A DNA stretch of 64,000 bases from Pseudovibrio zosterae (GCF_033843645.1 NZ_JAWXVZ010000010.1:1-64000); one strand, 5' to 3'; counted from the stretch's first letter, positions 38,075-46,885 are shown. The notes: generated by a model from the letters alone, not told the origin. Program-made: numbers and translations.

Positions 38075-40635
38075 AACCAATCAGCACACCCGGCTTCAAG
38101 CTCGCAGCCCGGTTCGCCCTGCGCGAAATGCGCGGCGGACTGAAAGGCTTTTTCGTCTTCATCGCCTGTATCGCCCTTGGCGTCATGGCCATCTCCGGTG
38201 TGGCTTCCGTGTCTCGCGCCCTCACCGAAGGCATCGCGTCGGAAGGCCAATCCATTCTCGGCGGCGATCTGTCTTTCTCTCTCATCCATCGTCAGGCAAC
38301 TGACATCGAACGCACCTATCTGGAAGGTCTCGGCCAGATGTCCGAGGTGGCGACCTTGCGAGCCATGGCACGCCAGCCGGAAAAGGGAGAGCAAACCCTT
38401 ATCGAGCTGAAAGCGGCGGACAGCGCGTACCCCCTATATGGCGAAGCGGTCCTTGGAAGCGGCAAACCGCTCCACTCTGTGCTCAACACCAACGCGCAGG
38501 ATGGCCTTTGGAACGGCGTTGCAGACATTGCCCTGCTTGCCCGGCTGAACATCGAGGTTGGAGATGTCATCTCCGTGGGCCGCATTCAGGTTCGCGTTGC
38601 TGATACCATCGAGTTGGAGCCAGACCGTCTCGGCAACGGCATGGCCATTGGCCCGCGCCTCATGGTAGCCCCGCAGGCCTTGGAGGCCGCAGGGCTCATC
38701 CAGCCGGGAAGCCTCGTTACTTTTCACTATCGCATCAAGCTGCCAGATCTGGAGACAGATGGCGCTCTGAACTCCGTGATTGAAGAGGCAAAGGCAGCCT
38801 TTCCAGACGCCGGTTGGCGCATACAATCGCGCGCCAACGCTTCGCCCCAGCTCCAGCGCAATATCCAGCGCTTTGCCCAGTTCCTCACCCTCGTCGGCCT
38901 GACGGCTCTTGTTGTGGGCGGTGTGGGTGTGGCGAATGCCGTGCGCAGCTATCTCGACACAAAACGCGAGGTGATTGCCAGCTTCAAGTGTGTCGGCGCC
39001 TCCGGTGGTTTCGTGTTCCGCATTTATCTGGTGCAAATCATGGCACTGGCAGGCATTGGCATTTTGGTGGGCTTGGTGCTCGGCGCCATCATACCGCTCA
39101 TCGCCCTCACCTTGCTGGCACCCGTGCTGCCCATCGGTGCCAGCGTTGGCATCTACCCCCTTGAGTTGCTGCTTGGCGCGCTGTACGGCGGCCTTACAGC
39201 TCTGGCCTTCGCCATCTGGCCACTTGGCCGGGCCCATGACGTGCCGCCAACCGTGCTGTTTCGCGACAGCGTGAGCCACAAAAATCGCTACCCGAAGAAG
39301 CGCTACGTCTTCGCCATGCTTGGCACGTTGACCGTTCTGGCTGTTCTCGCTCTGGCTCTCGCCTACGACAAGAACATCGCCATGCTTTATCTGGTTGCAG
39401 CAATCGGTGCCTATGTTCTGCTCATTCTTGTTGCCCGTTTCATCATGTGGGCGGCAAAGCGCACCCCTCATGTCCGCTCCACCGAGTGGCGTCTGGCCAT
39501 CAGCAACCTTCACCGGCCTGGCGCACTCACGCCGTCAGTCATTCTGTCACTGGGTCTTGGCCTGACCTTGCTCGTCGCCCTCGCCCTTATTGATGGCAAT
39601 CTGCGCAGCACCCTCACGCAAACGGCGGAGCAGGATGCGCCCAGCTTCTTCTTCGTGGACATTCAGAACCACGAGAAGGACGGCTTCCTCTCCTTCGTCT
39701 CAGAACAGGCCCCAGAGGGCAATCTGGACACCGTGCCGATGCTGAGGGGTCGCATTACAGCGCTGAACGGCATCCCGTCGGACCAAGTGCCTCCGCCGCC
39801 AGATGATGGCTGGGTGTTGCGCGGCGATCGCGGCATCACCTATTCCAACACCCTTCCGGAGAATTCCGAGGTGGTGGATGGAGAATGGTGGCCGGAAGAC
39901 TATTCAGGCCCGCCACTGGTTTCCTTCGCTGAGGAAATCGGTCGCAACCTTAGCCTTGAGGTCGGCGACACAGTCACCGTCAACGTACTCGGCCGGGAAA
40001 TCACGGCAGAAATCGCCAACTTTCGTACGGTGGACTGGCGTTCCATGTCAATCAACTTCGTCATGCTGTTCTCGGCAAACACCTTCGCCGGCGCGCCACA
40101 CACTCACCTCGCCACAATCACGTGGGACGACAACCCAACCGTGGAACGCGAGTTGGAGCTGTTGAAGCAGGTCACACAGGCCTATCCAACCGTCACGTCC
40201 GTTCGCGTGAAGGACGCCATCGCGCAGGTGAACAATCTGGTGGGCCAGCTGTCCTGGGCCGTGCGTGGTGCGTCCTCCATCACGCTCATCGCCAGCGTTC
40301 TGGTACTGGGCGGCGCACTGGCCGCAGGTCACCGCAACCGCATTTACGACGCTGTGATCCTGAAGACCCTCGGTGCCACGCGCGGCCGCTTGGTCTATGC
40401 CTATCTGGCAGAGTACATGCTGCTCGGCCTCGCCACAGCCTTGTTCTCGCTTCTGGCCGGAAGCCTTGCTGCCCGATTCGTCATGGTTGATATCATGGGC
40501 GGTGAGTTCTCTATGCTTCCGGGCACGGCACTTGCCGCTGTTGTTGGCGCTCTGGTCTTCACTATTGGGTTTGGCTTACTGGGAACATGGCGAGTTCTTG
40601 GAGAAAAACCCGCCCCAGTACTAAGAAATCTATAA
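38071..40635 (+). CDS. ybbP: FtsX-like permease, YbbP family
   Basis: The 854-residue inner-membrane protein has an N-terminal anchor (about 25-45), a periplasmic domain, two FtsX-type permease modules (about 260-440 and 720-850) with conserved SYLDTKREVIASFKCVGAS and DAVILKTLGATRGRL motifs, and a second periplasmic part between. The size and ten-helix layout match YbbP, not FtsX or LolC. It forms an exporter with the upstream ATPase. The substrate is unknown; lysophospholipid or fatty acid is an inference from the tesA neighbour. Confidence 0.9.
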   Translation: MKPISTPGFKLAARFALREMRGGLKGFFVFIACIALGVMAISGVASVSRALTEGIASEGQSILGGDLSFSLIHRQATDIERTYLEGLGQMSEVATLRAMARQPEKGEQTLIELKAADSAYPLYGEAVLGSGKPLHSVLNTNAQDGLWNGVADIALLARLNIEVGDVISVGRIQVRVADTIELEPDRLGNGMAIGPRLMVAPQALEAAGLIQPGSLVTFHYRIKLPDLETDGALNSVIEEAKAAFPDAGWRIQSRANASPQLQRNIQRFAQFLTLVGLTALVVGGVGVANAVRSYLDTKREVIASFKCVGASGGFVFRIYLVQIMALAGIGILVGLVLGAIIPLIALTLLAPVLPIGASVGIYPLELLLGALYGGLTALAFAIWPLGRAHDVPPTVLFRDSVSHKNRYPKKRYVFAMLGTLTVLAVLALALAYDKNIAMLYLVAAIGAYVLLILVARFIMWAAKRTPHVRSTEWRLAISNLHRPGALTPSVILSLGLGLTLLVALALIDGNLRSTLTQTAEQDAPSFFFVDIQNHEKDGFLSFVSEQAPEGNLDTVPMLRGRITALNGIPSDQVPPPPDDGWVLRGDRGITYSNTLPENSEVVDGEWWPEDYSGPPLVSFAEEIGRNLSLEVGDTVTVNVLGREITAEIANFRTVDWRSMSINFVMLFSANTFAGAPHTHLATITWDDNPTVERELELLKQVTQAYPTVTSVRVKDAIAQVNNLVGQLSWAVRGASSITLIASVLVLGGALAAGHRNRIYDAVILKTLGATRGRLVYAYLAEYMLLGLATALFSLLAGSLAARFVMVDIMGGEFSMLPGTALAAVVGALVFTIGFGLLGTWRVLGEKPAPVLRNL

Positions 40636-40646
40636 ATCAAGTTATC

Positions 40647-40677
40647 GGCACGACTGTAGAAAGACTACAGCCGTGCC
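40647..40677 (+). terminator. Hairpin downstream of the ybbP-type gene
   Basis: GGCACG-A-CTGTAG and CTACAG-C-CGTGCC form a 13-position stem with one mismatch just past the stop codon. There is no T tract, so termination would be weak or Rho-aided. Confidence 0.4.
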
Positions 40678-40798
40678 ACCACACCCAAAACACTTCGAAT
40701 GAAATAACTTATATTTACGTTTAGACTACGCATCCCCTCAAACTTTTGGGAACCACCATTAAAATCAGCAAGGTGACGAAAATTTAAGGTCGATTTCT

Positions 40799-40827
40799 CT
40801 TGTTTTACGCCCTCATTGCGACCATAT
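40799..40827 (+). promoter_or_regulatory. RpoH-like promoter upstream of the Bax-inhibitor family gene
   Basis: CTTGTT (40799-40804) and CCATAT (40822-40827) are 17 bases apart, matching the alphaproteobacterial heat-shock sigma pattern (CTTG, then a -10 of CCATAT or CCTATAT type). The ATG follows 65 bases later. Confidence 0.4.
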
Positions 40828-40891
40828 TTCAGAGTAGTTTTATCTGAGTGTCCGCACTCGTCCTTAGGAACCAAAAGAGAGGTTTTGCAAA

Positions 40892-41647
40892 ATGTCGACC
40901 TTCGACCGCAATAACACGCAGCGGTTTGGTATGGCCGGCGCACGCGCCGATGCAGGCGTCTATGACGCTGGTTTGCGCGCCCATATGCTCCGCGTTTACA
41001 ACTACATGGCAATTGGCATTGCGATCACCGGTCTGGTTGCGCTGGCAAGCTTTAACATGGCAATCGACGGGGCTACCGGCCAGCTGACCGCATTTGGTGC
41101 CGCAATCTACACCACTCCCCTGCGCTGGGTTGTGATGCTGGCTCCTCTGGGTCTTGTATTCTTCCTGAGCGCCCGCATTCACAAAATGAGCGCCAGCGCT
41201 GCTCAGACCACGTTCTGGATTTACGCAGCCCTCATGGGTCTGTCCCTGTCGTGGATCTTCATGGTTTACACCGGCAATTCCATTGCGCGGGTGTTCTTCA
41301 TCACCGCTGCTTCCTTCGGCGCGTTGAGCCTGTTCGGCTACACCACCAAGAAAGACCTCTCCGCATGGGGCTCTTTCCTGTTCATGGGTCTGATCGGCAT
41401 CATCATCGCGTCCGTGGTCAACATTTTCCTGGGCTCTTCCGCCCTGCAGTTCGCAATCTCCGTGATTGGCGTACTGGTGTTTGCAGGCCTCACCGCCTAC
41501 GACACCCAGCAGATCAAGGAAATGTATGCAGCGTCCGACAGCGCGGATTCCGCAGGCAAGAAGGCCATCATGGGCGCGCTGCGTCTGTACCTGGACTTCA
41601 TCAACCTGTTCATCATGCTGCTGTCTCTGTTCGGCAACCGCGAGTAA
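40892..41647 (+). CDS. Bax inhibitor-1/YccA family membrane protein
   Basis: The 251-residue protein has seven predicted membrane segments and ends with the family motif YDTQQIKEMY followed by ALRLYLDFINLFIMLL. YccA/YbhL proteins bind and moderate the FtsH protease or leak calcium ions across the membrane. An AGAGAGG site precedes the ATG, and an RpoH-like promoter lies upstream, in keeping with a stress role. The terminator follows closely. Confidence 0.93.
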   Translation: MSTFDRNNTQRFGMAGARADAGVYDAGLRAHMLRVYNYMAIGIAITGLVALASFNMAIDGATGQLTAFGAAIYTTPLRWVVMLAPLGLVFFLSARIHKMSASAAQTTFWIYAALMGLSLSWIFMVYTGNSIARVFFITAASFGALSLFGYTTKKDLSAWGSFLFMGLIGIIIASVVNIFLGSSALQFAISVIGVLVFAGLTAYDTQQIKEMYAASDSADSAGKKAIMGALRLYLDFINLFIMLLSLFGNRE

Positions 41648-41680
41648 TCCTCACGTCCGAACGGGCTTAGCCCAAATCAG

Positions 41681-41713
41681 AGAGCCCGGAGCCCCCACTC
41701 CGGGCTCTTTTTA
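41681..41713 (+). terminator. Terminator of the Bax-inhibitor family gene
   Basis: AGAGCCCGGAG and CTCCGGGCTCT form a perfect 11-base stem followed by TTTTTATA. Confidence 0.9.
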
Positions 41714-41762
41714 TAGGCATGCCAACACCATCAAGAACGCTTCAGGGAGGAGCTTCGCCACA

Positions 41763-42077
41763 ATGTTTCGGGGTCCATTGTTCGCGCCATATGCCCGCGC
41801 TGTTTATCGCTTCAGGGATTATCACGCTGAAGCACCTGGCAAGGCCACGGCTTTGTTCTGGGGTGTCATGGCACTTTGTTTTGTCGGGCTGTTTCTGTTG
41901 TCCGGCATCAATCCGGCCTTTGCCTTCGGTCTGCTTTTGCTGGCTGTCCTGCAGCTCCCGTTTCTTTACACCATTCGCAAGGGCGCAGACCCGGCGGCGA
42001 CCATTCTGTCACCAAAGTCCCGCCCCATGGCACCCAAACTCGCCGCCATGGTCAAATCCGTCTTTCCAGATCTTTAA
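41763..42077 (+). CDS. Small two-helix membrane protein
   Basis: The 104-residue product has two hydrophobic segments (about 30-50 and 54-72) and a basic C-terminal tail. A GGAGGAG site lies before the ATG at 41763; the longer open frame from 41466 runs through the preceding gene and is not credible. I do not recognise the family. It sits between the Bax-inhibitor gene and a convergent DUF2794 gene. Confidence 0.65.
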   Translation: MFRGPLFAPYARAVYRFRDYHAEAPGKATALFWGVMALCFVGLFLLSGINPAFAFGLLLLAVLQLPFLYTIRKGADPAATILSPKSRPMAPKLAAMVKSVFPDL

Positions 42078-42085
42078 GAGAGGGA

Positions 42086-42475
42086 TCAGTCCACCACCCG
42101 CAAATGGCGCTTCTTTTCCAGAACGCGCAGCACGGTGGCAAGGTCCTGTCCGCGCCGCAGCACCACGCCTCCTGCGCCGATGACGCTGTAAGCACCTTGC
42201 TTGCGCGCCAACTTTGGGTCTTTTTCCACCCGATAGAGCGGCATCTCACTGGCACGGCGATAAATGGAGAACACCGCCTTCTCCGTGCTGTGGTCAATGG
42301 CATAGTCGCGCCACTCTCCGGCAGCGACCATACGCCCATAGATTCTCAAGATCAGGTCAAGTTCGGTTCGATGGAAGGCAATGATTGCTTTGTGCGGTTT
42401 CCTGTTTTGCGCGGCACCCGTCCCAACAGACATCACAGCGCCGCTTGTCATCACAGTTTCATCACCTTCACTCAT
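42086..42475 (-). CDS. DUF2794 family protein
   Basis: The 129-residue soluble protein shows the conserved DUF2794 core FHRTELDLILRIYGRMVAAGEWRDYAI-type sequence (about 34-60) and the C-terminal RRGQDLATVLRVLEKK. The family is restricted to alphaproteobacteria and has no known function. A GGAGG site precedes the ATG. Its stop is 8 bases from that of the convergent membrane protein gene. Confidence 0.85.
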   Translation of the reverse strand: MSEGDETVMTSGAVMSVGTGAAQNRKPHKAIIAFHRTELDLILRIYGRMVAAGEWRDYAIDHSTEKAVFSIYRRASEMPLYRVEKDPKLARKQGAYSVIGAGGVVLRRGQDLATVLRVLEKKRHLRVVD

Positions 42476-42796
42476 GGTGCCTCCGGCTCCAGAACCAACA
42501 CAAAATGCCCCGCAGATGCAGTGCTAATGGATTAGACTGCGCCATTCTCACTCCGAGCGCAAGCTTCACGCATCTCGACCATTTTGCAGGCAAAACTCAC
42601 CCAGCGTAAAGACGCCAGAAAGTTACCCCTGAAGTATCTCAGTTTTGACTTATTTGAGTCATTTAGAGGCCACGTTGAAAATCGATATTTTTGTTGTTGC
42701 CAATGAAAGTTCGGTTTCGCCAGGTCTCCCTGACGATGCCCCCATACCCCCCTCAAAAGATCTGGTGAGGCCGAACTTCTTCTCTTTCTGACTTCC
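42476..42796. other. 321-base intergenic region with a long hairpin and a small inverted repeat
   Basis: No gene found. It includes TGACT-TATTTG-AGTCA (42646-42661), an operator-like repeat, and the long hairpin at 42707-42778 listed separately. Both flanking genes are on the minus strand. Confidence 0.5.
42707..42778 (+). ncRNA. Long hairpin with C-rich loop, possible small RNA
   Basis: On the plus strand AAGTTCGG-TTTCG-CCAG (42707-42723) pairs with CTGG-TGAGG-CCGAACTT (42762-42778). The stem is 17 base pairs including three G-U pairs and the loop is 38 bases with two C-runs (CCCCC, CCCCCC) that could bind ribosome sites. On the minus strand the middle block mismatches, so the plus strand is favoured. 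No clear promoter or T tract was found. Confidence 0.35.
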
Positions 42797-43369
42797 CTAA
42801 AACCCTAGAGAGCGCCCGCCACGGCCCAAAAGCTTTGGCGACTGCGAGCAATCCCAGATGCCCGCCAACAGATTGGCCGCATCCCGCGCCAGCTGATGAG
42901 GGTCCCGGTTCGCCAACGCATCCACATAGCCAATATGGCAGGTTTGCCCTTGGCCGAGCTGGGTCACGACCAGCACCTCTCCCCGATAGGCATCCGCCGG
43001 ATCAAGGCTCTGATCGATGCGGGTAATCCAGCGCAGAATGGTAGCCACCGGCTCGCCGTCTTCCAGCACCCACTCCACTTGCCGCCCTGGCCGATTATCG
43101 GGCTCCAGTGTTTGTGTAGCCGCGGGCTCCTTGTCTGCGGTTGCCCCATAACTTACAGAAAACTTGGAGGATCCCCCGGAAACCCAGACGGGGATGTCCT
43201 GAAATCCTTCACAGATCCACTCGGCCGCCGCCTCTCCATCAAATATCTTGGTCAACTGGCAATTGCTGGCGAAATCGAGCGGTGTGCGCACGTTCTCCGC
43301 CAAGGCCACTGTGGGAAAAACGAGAAAACACAACAAAATACCCACGGGCCTCAATGAAAATCGAACCAT
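42797..43369 (-). CDS. Secreted protein of unknown function
   Basis: The 190-residue product has a signal peptide (about 1-23, VALA-EN). Four cysteines in the mature part (SNCQL, EWICEG, QTCHI, WDCSQ) suggest two disulfides. I do not recognise the family. A GGAG site supports the ATG at 43369; the frame is open far upstream to 43624 without a plausible start. Periplasmic location is inferred. Confidence 0.72.
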   Translation of the reverse strand: MVRFSLRPVGILLCFLVFPTVALAENVRTPLDFASNCQLTKIFDGEAAAEWICEGFQDIPVWVSGGSSKFSVSYGATADKEPAATQTLEPDNRPGRQVEWVLEDGEPVATILRWITRIDQSLDPADAYRGEVLVVTQLGQGQTCHIGYVDALANRDPHQLARDAANLLAGIWDCSQSPKLLGRGGRSLGF

Positions 43370-43505
43370 CCAGTCTCCGTTCATAAAAAATCCATGGAGT
43401 TGGTGCAGGTCAGCGCACAAAGCGTCGCAATAGCACTTAAAAACGGCTTGCAACGCGCCGCAGCCCTTGCAATACAGGCACCAATTCAAATCGGAGTATA
43501 CATAA

Positions 43506-44045
43506 ATGCGTATTGAAAGCATTCCTATTGGCAAAAATCCGCCGGAAGACATCAATGTGATCATTGAGGTCCCTGTTGGCGGTGAGCCAATCAAGTACGA
43601 GATGGAAAAAGAGTCCGGCGCCATGTTCGTGGACCGCTTCCTCTACACCCCAATGCGCTACCCAGGGAACTACGGTTTTGTGCCAAAGACACTGTGTGGT
43701 GACGGCGACCCAATCGATGTTGTGGTGGTAAACCAGCGTCCAATCATTCCAGGTGCTGTCATGAACTGCCGCCCGATCGGCGTCATGATCATGGAAGACG
43801 AGTCCGGTCAGGATGAGAAGATCATCGCAGTGCCGAGCACCAAGCTGACCCGTCGCTATGAAAACGTAAAGTCCATCGAAGACCTGCCAGAAATCACCAT
43901 CAAGCAGGTGGAGCACTTCTTCGAGCACTACAAGGACCTGGAGCCGAACAAGTGGGTTCGTATTGCAGGCATCCACGGTGCCGACGAAGCAAAGCGTCTG
44001 ATTAAGGAATCCATTGAGCGCTACAACGCCGAGGGCGACAAGTAA
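43506..44045 (+). CDS. ppa: Inorganic pyrophosphatase
   Basis: This 179-residue family I pyrophosphatase carries the signature DGDPIDVVVV (about 66-75) with three metal-binding aspartates, the YPGNYGFVP stretch and the late Lys-rich motif FFEHYKDLEPNKWV. It hydrolyses pyrophosphate to pull biosynthetic reactions forward. A CGGAG site is 9 bases upstream of the ATG. It is divergent from the secreted protein gene. Confidence 0.97.
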   Translation: MRIESIPIGKNPPEDINVIIEVPVGGEPIKYEMEKESGAMFVDRFLYTPMRYPGNYGFVPKTLCGDGDPIDVVVVNQRPIIPGAVMNCRPIGVMIMEDESGQDEKIIAVPSTKLTRRYENVKSIEDLPEITIKQVEHFFEHYKDLEPNKWVRIAGIHGADEAKRLIKESIERYNAEGDK

Positions 44046-44066
44046 GCTGCCGGTTCCGGATCAAAA

Positions 44067-44106
44067 AAGCCCGTCCGCAACACTGCTTGCGGACGGGCTT
44101 TTTTTT
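44067..44106 (+). terminator. ppa terminator
   Basis: AAGCCCGTCCGCAA and TTGCGGACGGGCTT form a perfect 14-base stem followed by a long T tract. An A tract precedes it, so it can also serve the convergent dsbB gene. Confidence 0.93.
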
Positions 44107-44138
44107 GTTTTCAAACAGGCTGCTTGCCTCAGGCGATC

Positions 44139-44672
44139 TCAGCCAGCCTTGCGCGGGCTCAGGAGAACACCGCACAGCGCCACAAACGTGATTCCGATGG
44201 AATAAAGCGTGTTCAGCCCGGCAAAGGACAGCCCCAGAATCCGGATTGCCGGTACCGAGCAGCTCACCACACGGGTTTCGCTCAGCGCTGTCAGCATGTT
44301 GGAGGCATCATTGATGGACGAAACAGGCCCGCCGCAATCGTTGGGACCAAGCCAGAATTCCCACTCAGCACCGGCCTGATAAATGCCAATGCCACCGCCG
44401 TAAACAAACAGCCCCGCGCAAACCAAAAGCAGCAGGCTGGTCATCCAGCGGAACCGCTCCGTAAACGCAAAGCCCAGCGCCGCAAGCGCCAATACAGCGG
44501 CAATGTAATATGGCACCCGCTGCGCCAGACAGAGCTGACACGGCAGATACCCGGCGAGCTGAAAGCTCCACGCCATGGCAAGCGCCAGAATGGAGCCGAA
44601 CGCCACCAGCGCGGCCGAAACGCGCTTCGGATAGGTGAGCGCTACCATAAATGAGCGGGATACAAATTCCAT
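44139..44672 (-). CDS. dsbB: Disulfide bond formation protein B
   Basis: The 177-residue inner-membrane protein has four membrane segments and two cysteine pairs: Cys45/Cys48 in GYLPCQLC and Cys113/Cys138 in the second periplasmic loop. DsbB re-oxidises DsbA and passes electrons to ubiquinone. All four catalytic cysteines are present. It lies 10 bases after the yqaA-type gene and is probably co-transcribed with it. Confidence 0.9.
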   Translation of the reverse strand: MEFVSRSFMVALTYPKRVSAALVAFGSILALAMAWSFQLAGYLPCQLCLAQRVPYYIAAVLALAALGFAFTERFRWMTSLLLLVCAGLFVYGGGIGIYQAGAEWEFWLGPNDCGGPVSSINDASNMLTALSETRVVSCSVPAIRILGLSFAGLNTLYSIGITFVALCGVLLSPRKAG

Positions 44673-44682
44673 TTGCAGGCCC

Positions 44683-45261
44683 CTAGATAAACTTGATCAG
44701 TGCAAAGCCACCCACCAGCACTACAACAAACACGGTAAAGACAAGGCCCAGACGCTTCTCAATGAAGGTCCGAATGGGTGGACCGAACAGGTACAGCAGT
44801 CCGGCAACAACAAAGAACCTCAGTCCCCGTGATACCACACTTGCCACTATGAAGATTGGCAGGTTCAACGCAAACGCGCCGCTGGCAATGGTAATCACCT
44901 TGTACGGGAACGGCGTCAGCCCAGCGATGAACACAAACCACCAACCCCATGTTTCAAAGATACCCTGAAACTGCTGGAACTTGTCCAGATAGCCGTAAAA
45001 ATCCAGCACCGGCTCCGCCACCTGTGTGAACAAGAGCGCGCCAATCAGGTAGCCAGCAACACCGCCGAGAACAGAGGTGACTGTGCAAATGAAAGCATAC
45101 CACCACGCCTTGGAGCGCTGGCTGATCACCATCGGCACAAGCAGAAGGTCTGGCGGAATGGGGAAGAAAGAACTTTCAACAAAAGACACGGTGCCAAGCG
45201 CTGCGGGCGCCCGAGGCCCGGAAGCGAGCGAGAGTGTCCAGTCATAAAGTCGACGTATCAT
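44683..45261 (-). CDS. yqaA: YqaA/DedA family membrane protein
   Basis: The 192-residue protein belongs to the SNARE-associated/DedA superfamily, with several membrane segments and the conserved FVESSFFPIPPDLLLVPM and AGLTPFPYKVITIASGAF motifs, including a Phe-Pro re-entrant loop. DedA proteins move or flip phospholipids, some of them undecaprenyl phosphate, across the membrane; the substrate of YqaA is not known. It precedes dsbB on the minus strand. Confidence 0.88.
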   Translation of the reverse strand: MIRRLYDWTLSLASGPRAPAALGTVSFVESSFFPIPPDLLLVPMVISQRSKAWWYAFICTVTSVLGGVAGYLIGALLFTQVAEPVLDFYGYLDKFQQFQGIFETWGWWFVFIAGLTPFPYKVITIASGAFALNLPIFIVASVVSRGLRFFVVAGLLYLFGPPIRTFIEKRLGLVFTVFVVVLVGGFALIKFI

Positions 45262-45412
45262 GCTTTGGCTTTAGCCCCTTTGCGAATTCAAGTCACGCCG
45301 AAGTTCGTGACCCAGCAAAACCCCGTACCACAAAAAGCCCACCTGACTGTCCAAATTAGGCAGTTGCTCCCCAATAATAAAAGGTTAGCTGTGATTAGCT
45401 GCAAACCGGGCG

Positions 45413-45440
45413 TTGACCTGCGAAAACTTCTCGCTATAGT
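45413..45440 (+). promoter_or_regulatory. tRNA-Leu promoter
   Basis: TTGACC (45413-45418) and TATAGT (45435-45440) are 16 bases apart and end about 20 bases before the tRNA. Confidence 0.65.
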
Positions 45441-45460
45441 CCACCGAGCTTTGAGGAGCC

Positions 45461-45547
45461 GCCCCTGTGGCGGAACTGGTAGACGCGACGGATTCAAAAT
45501 CCGTTTCCTTAACCGGAGTGCCCGTTCGAGTCGGGCCAGGGGCACCA
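45461..45547 (+). tRNA. tRNA-Leu (anticodon CAA)
   Basis: The 87-base gene includes the encoded 3' CCA. Acceptor stem GCCCCTG pairs with CAGGGGC; the anticodon stem ACGGA/TCCGT encloses TTCAAAA with anticodon CAA, which reads UUG. A long variable arm as in class II tRNAs and the T-arm GCCCG-TTCGAGT-CGGGC are present. Confidence 0.96.
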
Positions 45548-45579
45548 TAAAGCACCTTCCTGAAAATCAGATCGAGTAA

Positions 45580-45595
45580 GCGCACCTTGGTGCGC
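45580..45595. terminator. Small palindrome between tRNA-Leu and xerD
   Basis: GCGCACC and GGTGCGC arms around TT lie between convergent transcripts. There is no T tract, so terminator function is uncertain. Confidence 0.35.
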
Positions 45596-45604
45596 CTCGA
45601 CCTG

Positions 45605-46534
45605 TTACATCTGCGCAAGCGGGTGATAATCCTCGACAATCTGCTTCAAACGCTCATCCAGCACGTGGGTGTAGATCTGCGTGGTAGAGATATCCGCGTG
45701 GCCAAGGAGCTGTTGCACCACACGCAAATCAGCCCCGTTCTGCAACAGATGCGAAGCAAATGCGTGGCGCAGTACGTGTGGTGAAACCTTGGCTGGCTCC
45801 AGCCCGGCGCGCACAGCAAGGTCTTTCAGATCTCGGGCAAAGGCCTGACGTGTCACATGCCCGCTCTCTCCATGACTTGGAAACAGCCACACACTGTCCG
45901 CATACCGTCCCATGGCCGCGCGCAACCGCACATAGTCTGCCATGGCCGCCTGCGACCGTTGTGAGAGCGGCACCGCCCGCTCCTTGTTGCCCTTGCCGCG
46001 CACTGTGATCAACCGGCCATCCCGCAGGGCAGCGGTTACAGGCAGCGACACCAGCTCGGAAACGCGCAGGCCCGTGGCATACAGCACCTCAAGAAGCGTG
46101 TAGACGCGTACGGCGCGCAGTTGCTTGGCATCGGTTTCATGCTGCTTTTGCGCTTCCGCCTCAGCGAAGCCGATCAGCACATCGACCTCCTCTTCACTCA
46201 GCACGTTCGGCAAGGTGAGCGCTTTTTTCGGCGTTGCTACCGTGCGGGTGGGGTCATCCTGCCGCCAGCCTTCCGCATAGCAGAACTGGTAGAACTGGCG
46301 CAGCGCGGACAGACGGCGCGCCTGCGACGAGGCGGCAAAGCCCCGGTCAGACAGCTCGATCAGGTATCCGCGCACATCCTCGGTGGTGGCATGGATCAGC
46401 TCACGCTTTTCCCGCACCATGTAGGCGTCATAGTCTTCCAGATCGGTACGATAGCTCTCAAGCGTGTTGAACGCGCTGTCCCGCTCCACGGCCAGCATTT
46501 CAAAGAAAGCTTCAACTTCCCGGCTTGCCCGCAT
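45605..46534 (-). CDS. xerD: Tyrosine recombinase XerD
   Basis: The 309-residue recombinase has the core-binding domain (about 1-95) and the catalytic domain with Arg157, Lys181, His253, Arg256, His279 and the nucleophile Tyr288 (QIYTHV). XerC/XerD resolve chromosome dimers at dif near the replication terminus. The size and position next to aroK are those of the housekeeping gene, not an island integrase. It begins 6 bases after a 44-codon gene that probably drives its translation. Confidence 0.93.
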   Translation of the reverse strand: MRASREVEAFFEMLAVERDSAFNTLESYRTDLEDYDAYMVREKRELIHATTEDVRGYLIELSDRGFAASSQARRLSALRQFYQFCYAEGWRQDDPTRTVATPKKALTLPNVLSEEEVDVLIGFAEAEAQKQHETDAKQLRAVRVYTLLEVLYATGLRVSELVSLPVTAALRDGRLITVRGKGNKERAVPLSQRSQAAMADYVRLRAAMGRYADSVWLFPSHGESGHVTRQAFARDLKDLAVRAGLEPAKVSPHVLRHAFASHLLQNGADLRVVQQLLGHADISTTQIYTHVLDERLKQIVEDYHPLAQM

Positions 46535-46540
46535 CCTGCC

Positions 46541-46675
46541 TTACCAATCCTTCTCGATGGTGACGGTAATTTCTCTCGGTGTCGGCTCAACAAAGTTGGA
46601 GAGCGCATACATCGCCAACACAACGGCAATCACAATAAGGCCGACGAACGACAACAAACGCGTCAATGTAGGCAT
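46541..46675 (-). CDS. Small single-pass membrane protein upstream of xerD
   Basis: The 44-residue frame reads MPTLTRLLSFVGLIVI and ends with VTIEKDW. It has one hydrophobic helix (about 7-25) followed by a short polar tail. A GGGAGCTGACTGG region precedes its ATG and its stop lies 6 bases before xerD, so coupled translation is likely. The coding frame is intact and positioned like the short membrane proteins often found next to xerD/aroK in Hyphomicrobiales. The function is unknown. Confidence 0.6.
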   Translation of the reverse strand: MPTLTRLLSFVGLIVIAVVLAMYALSNFVEPTPREITVTIEKDW

Positions 46676-46885
46676 GGTTTACCAGTCAGCTCCCGTCGTG
46701 AAAGTCAGGCCGCCGCGCCCGGCGCACGGCCCCGTTTGCGGACACCCTATAAGAAATTGGAAAATAGACTGTTTACTCCACTCACATCAAGTTCACTTGC
46801 CCCCACAGTTGCGCAACACTTCTTGACAGAGTGCCCCTCTATAATGTCAAAGCAAACAGAGTAAGGAATATGGTGAGGGTGCAGC

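Noticed and set aside
45461..46534. tRNA-Leu next to a tyrosine recombinase, as in an integrated island
   Set aside because: The recombinase has XerD length and lies beside aroK as in other Hyphomicrobiales; there is no direct repeat of the tRNA end, no cargo genes and no change in base composition.
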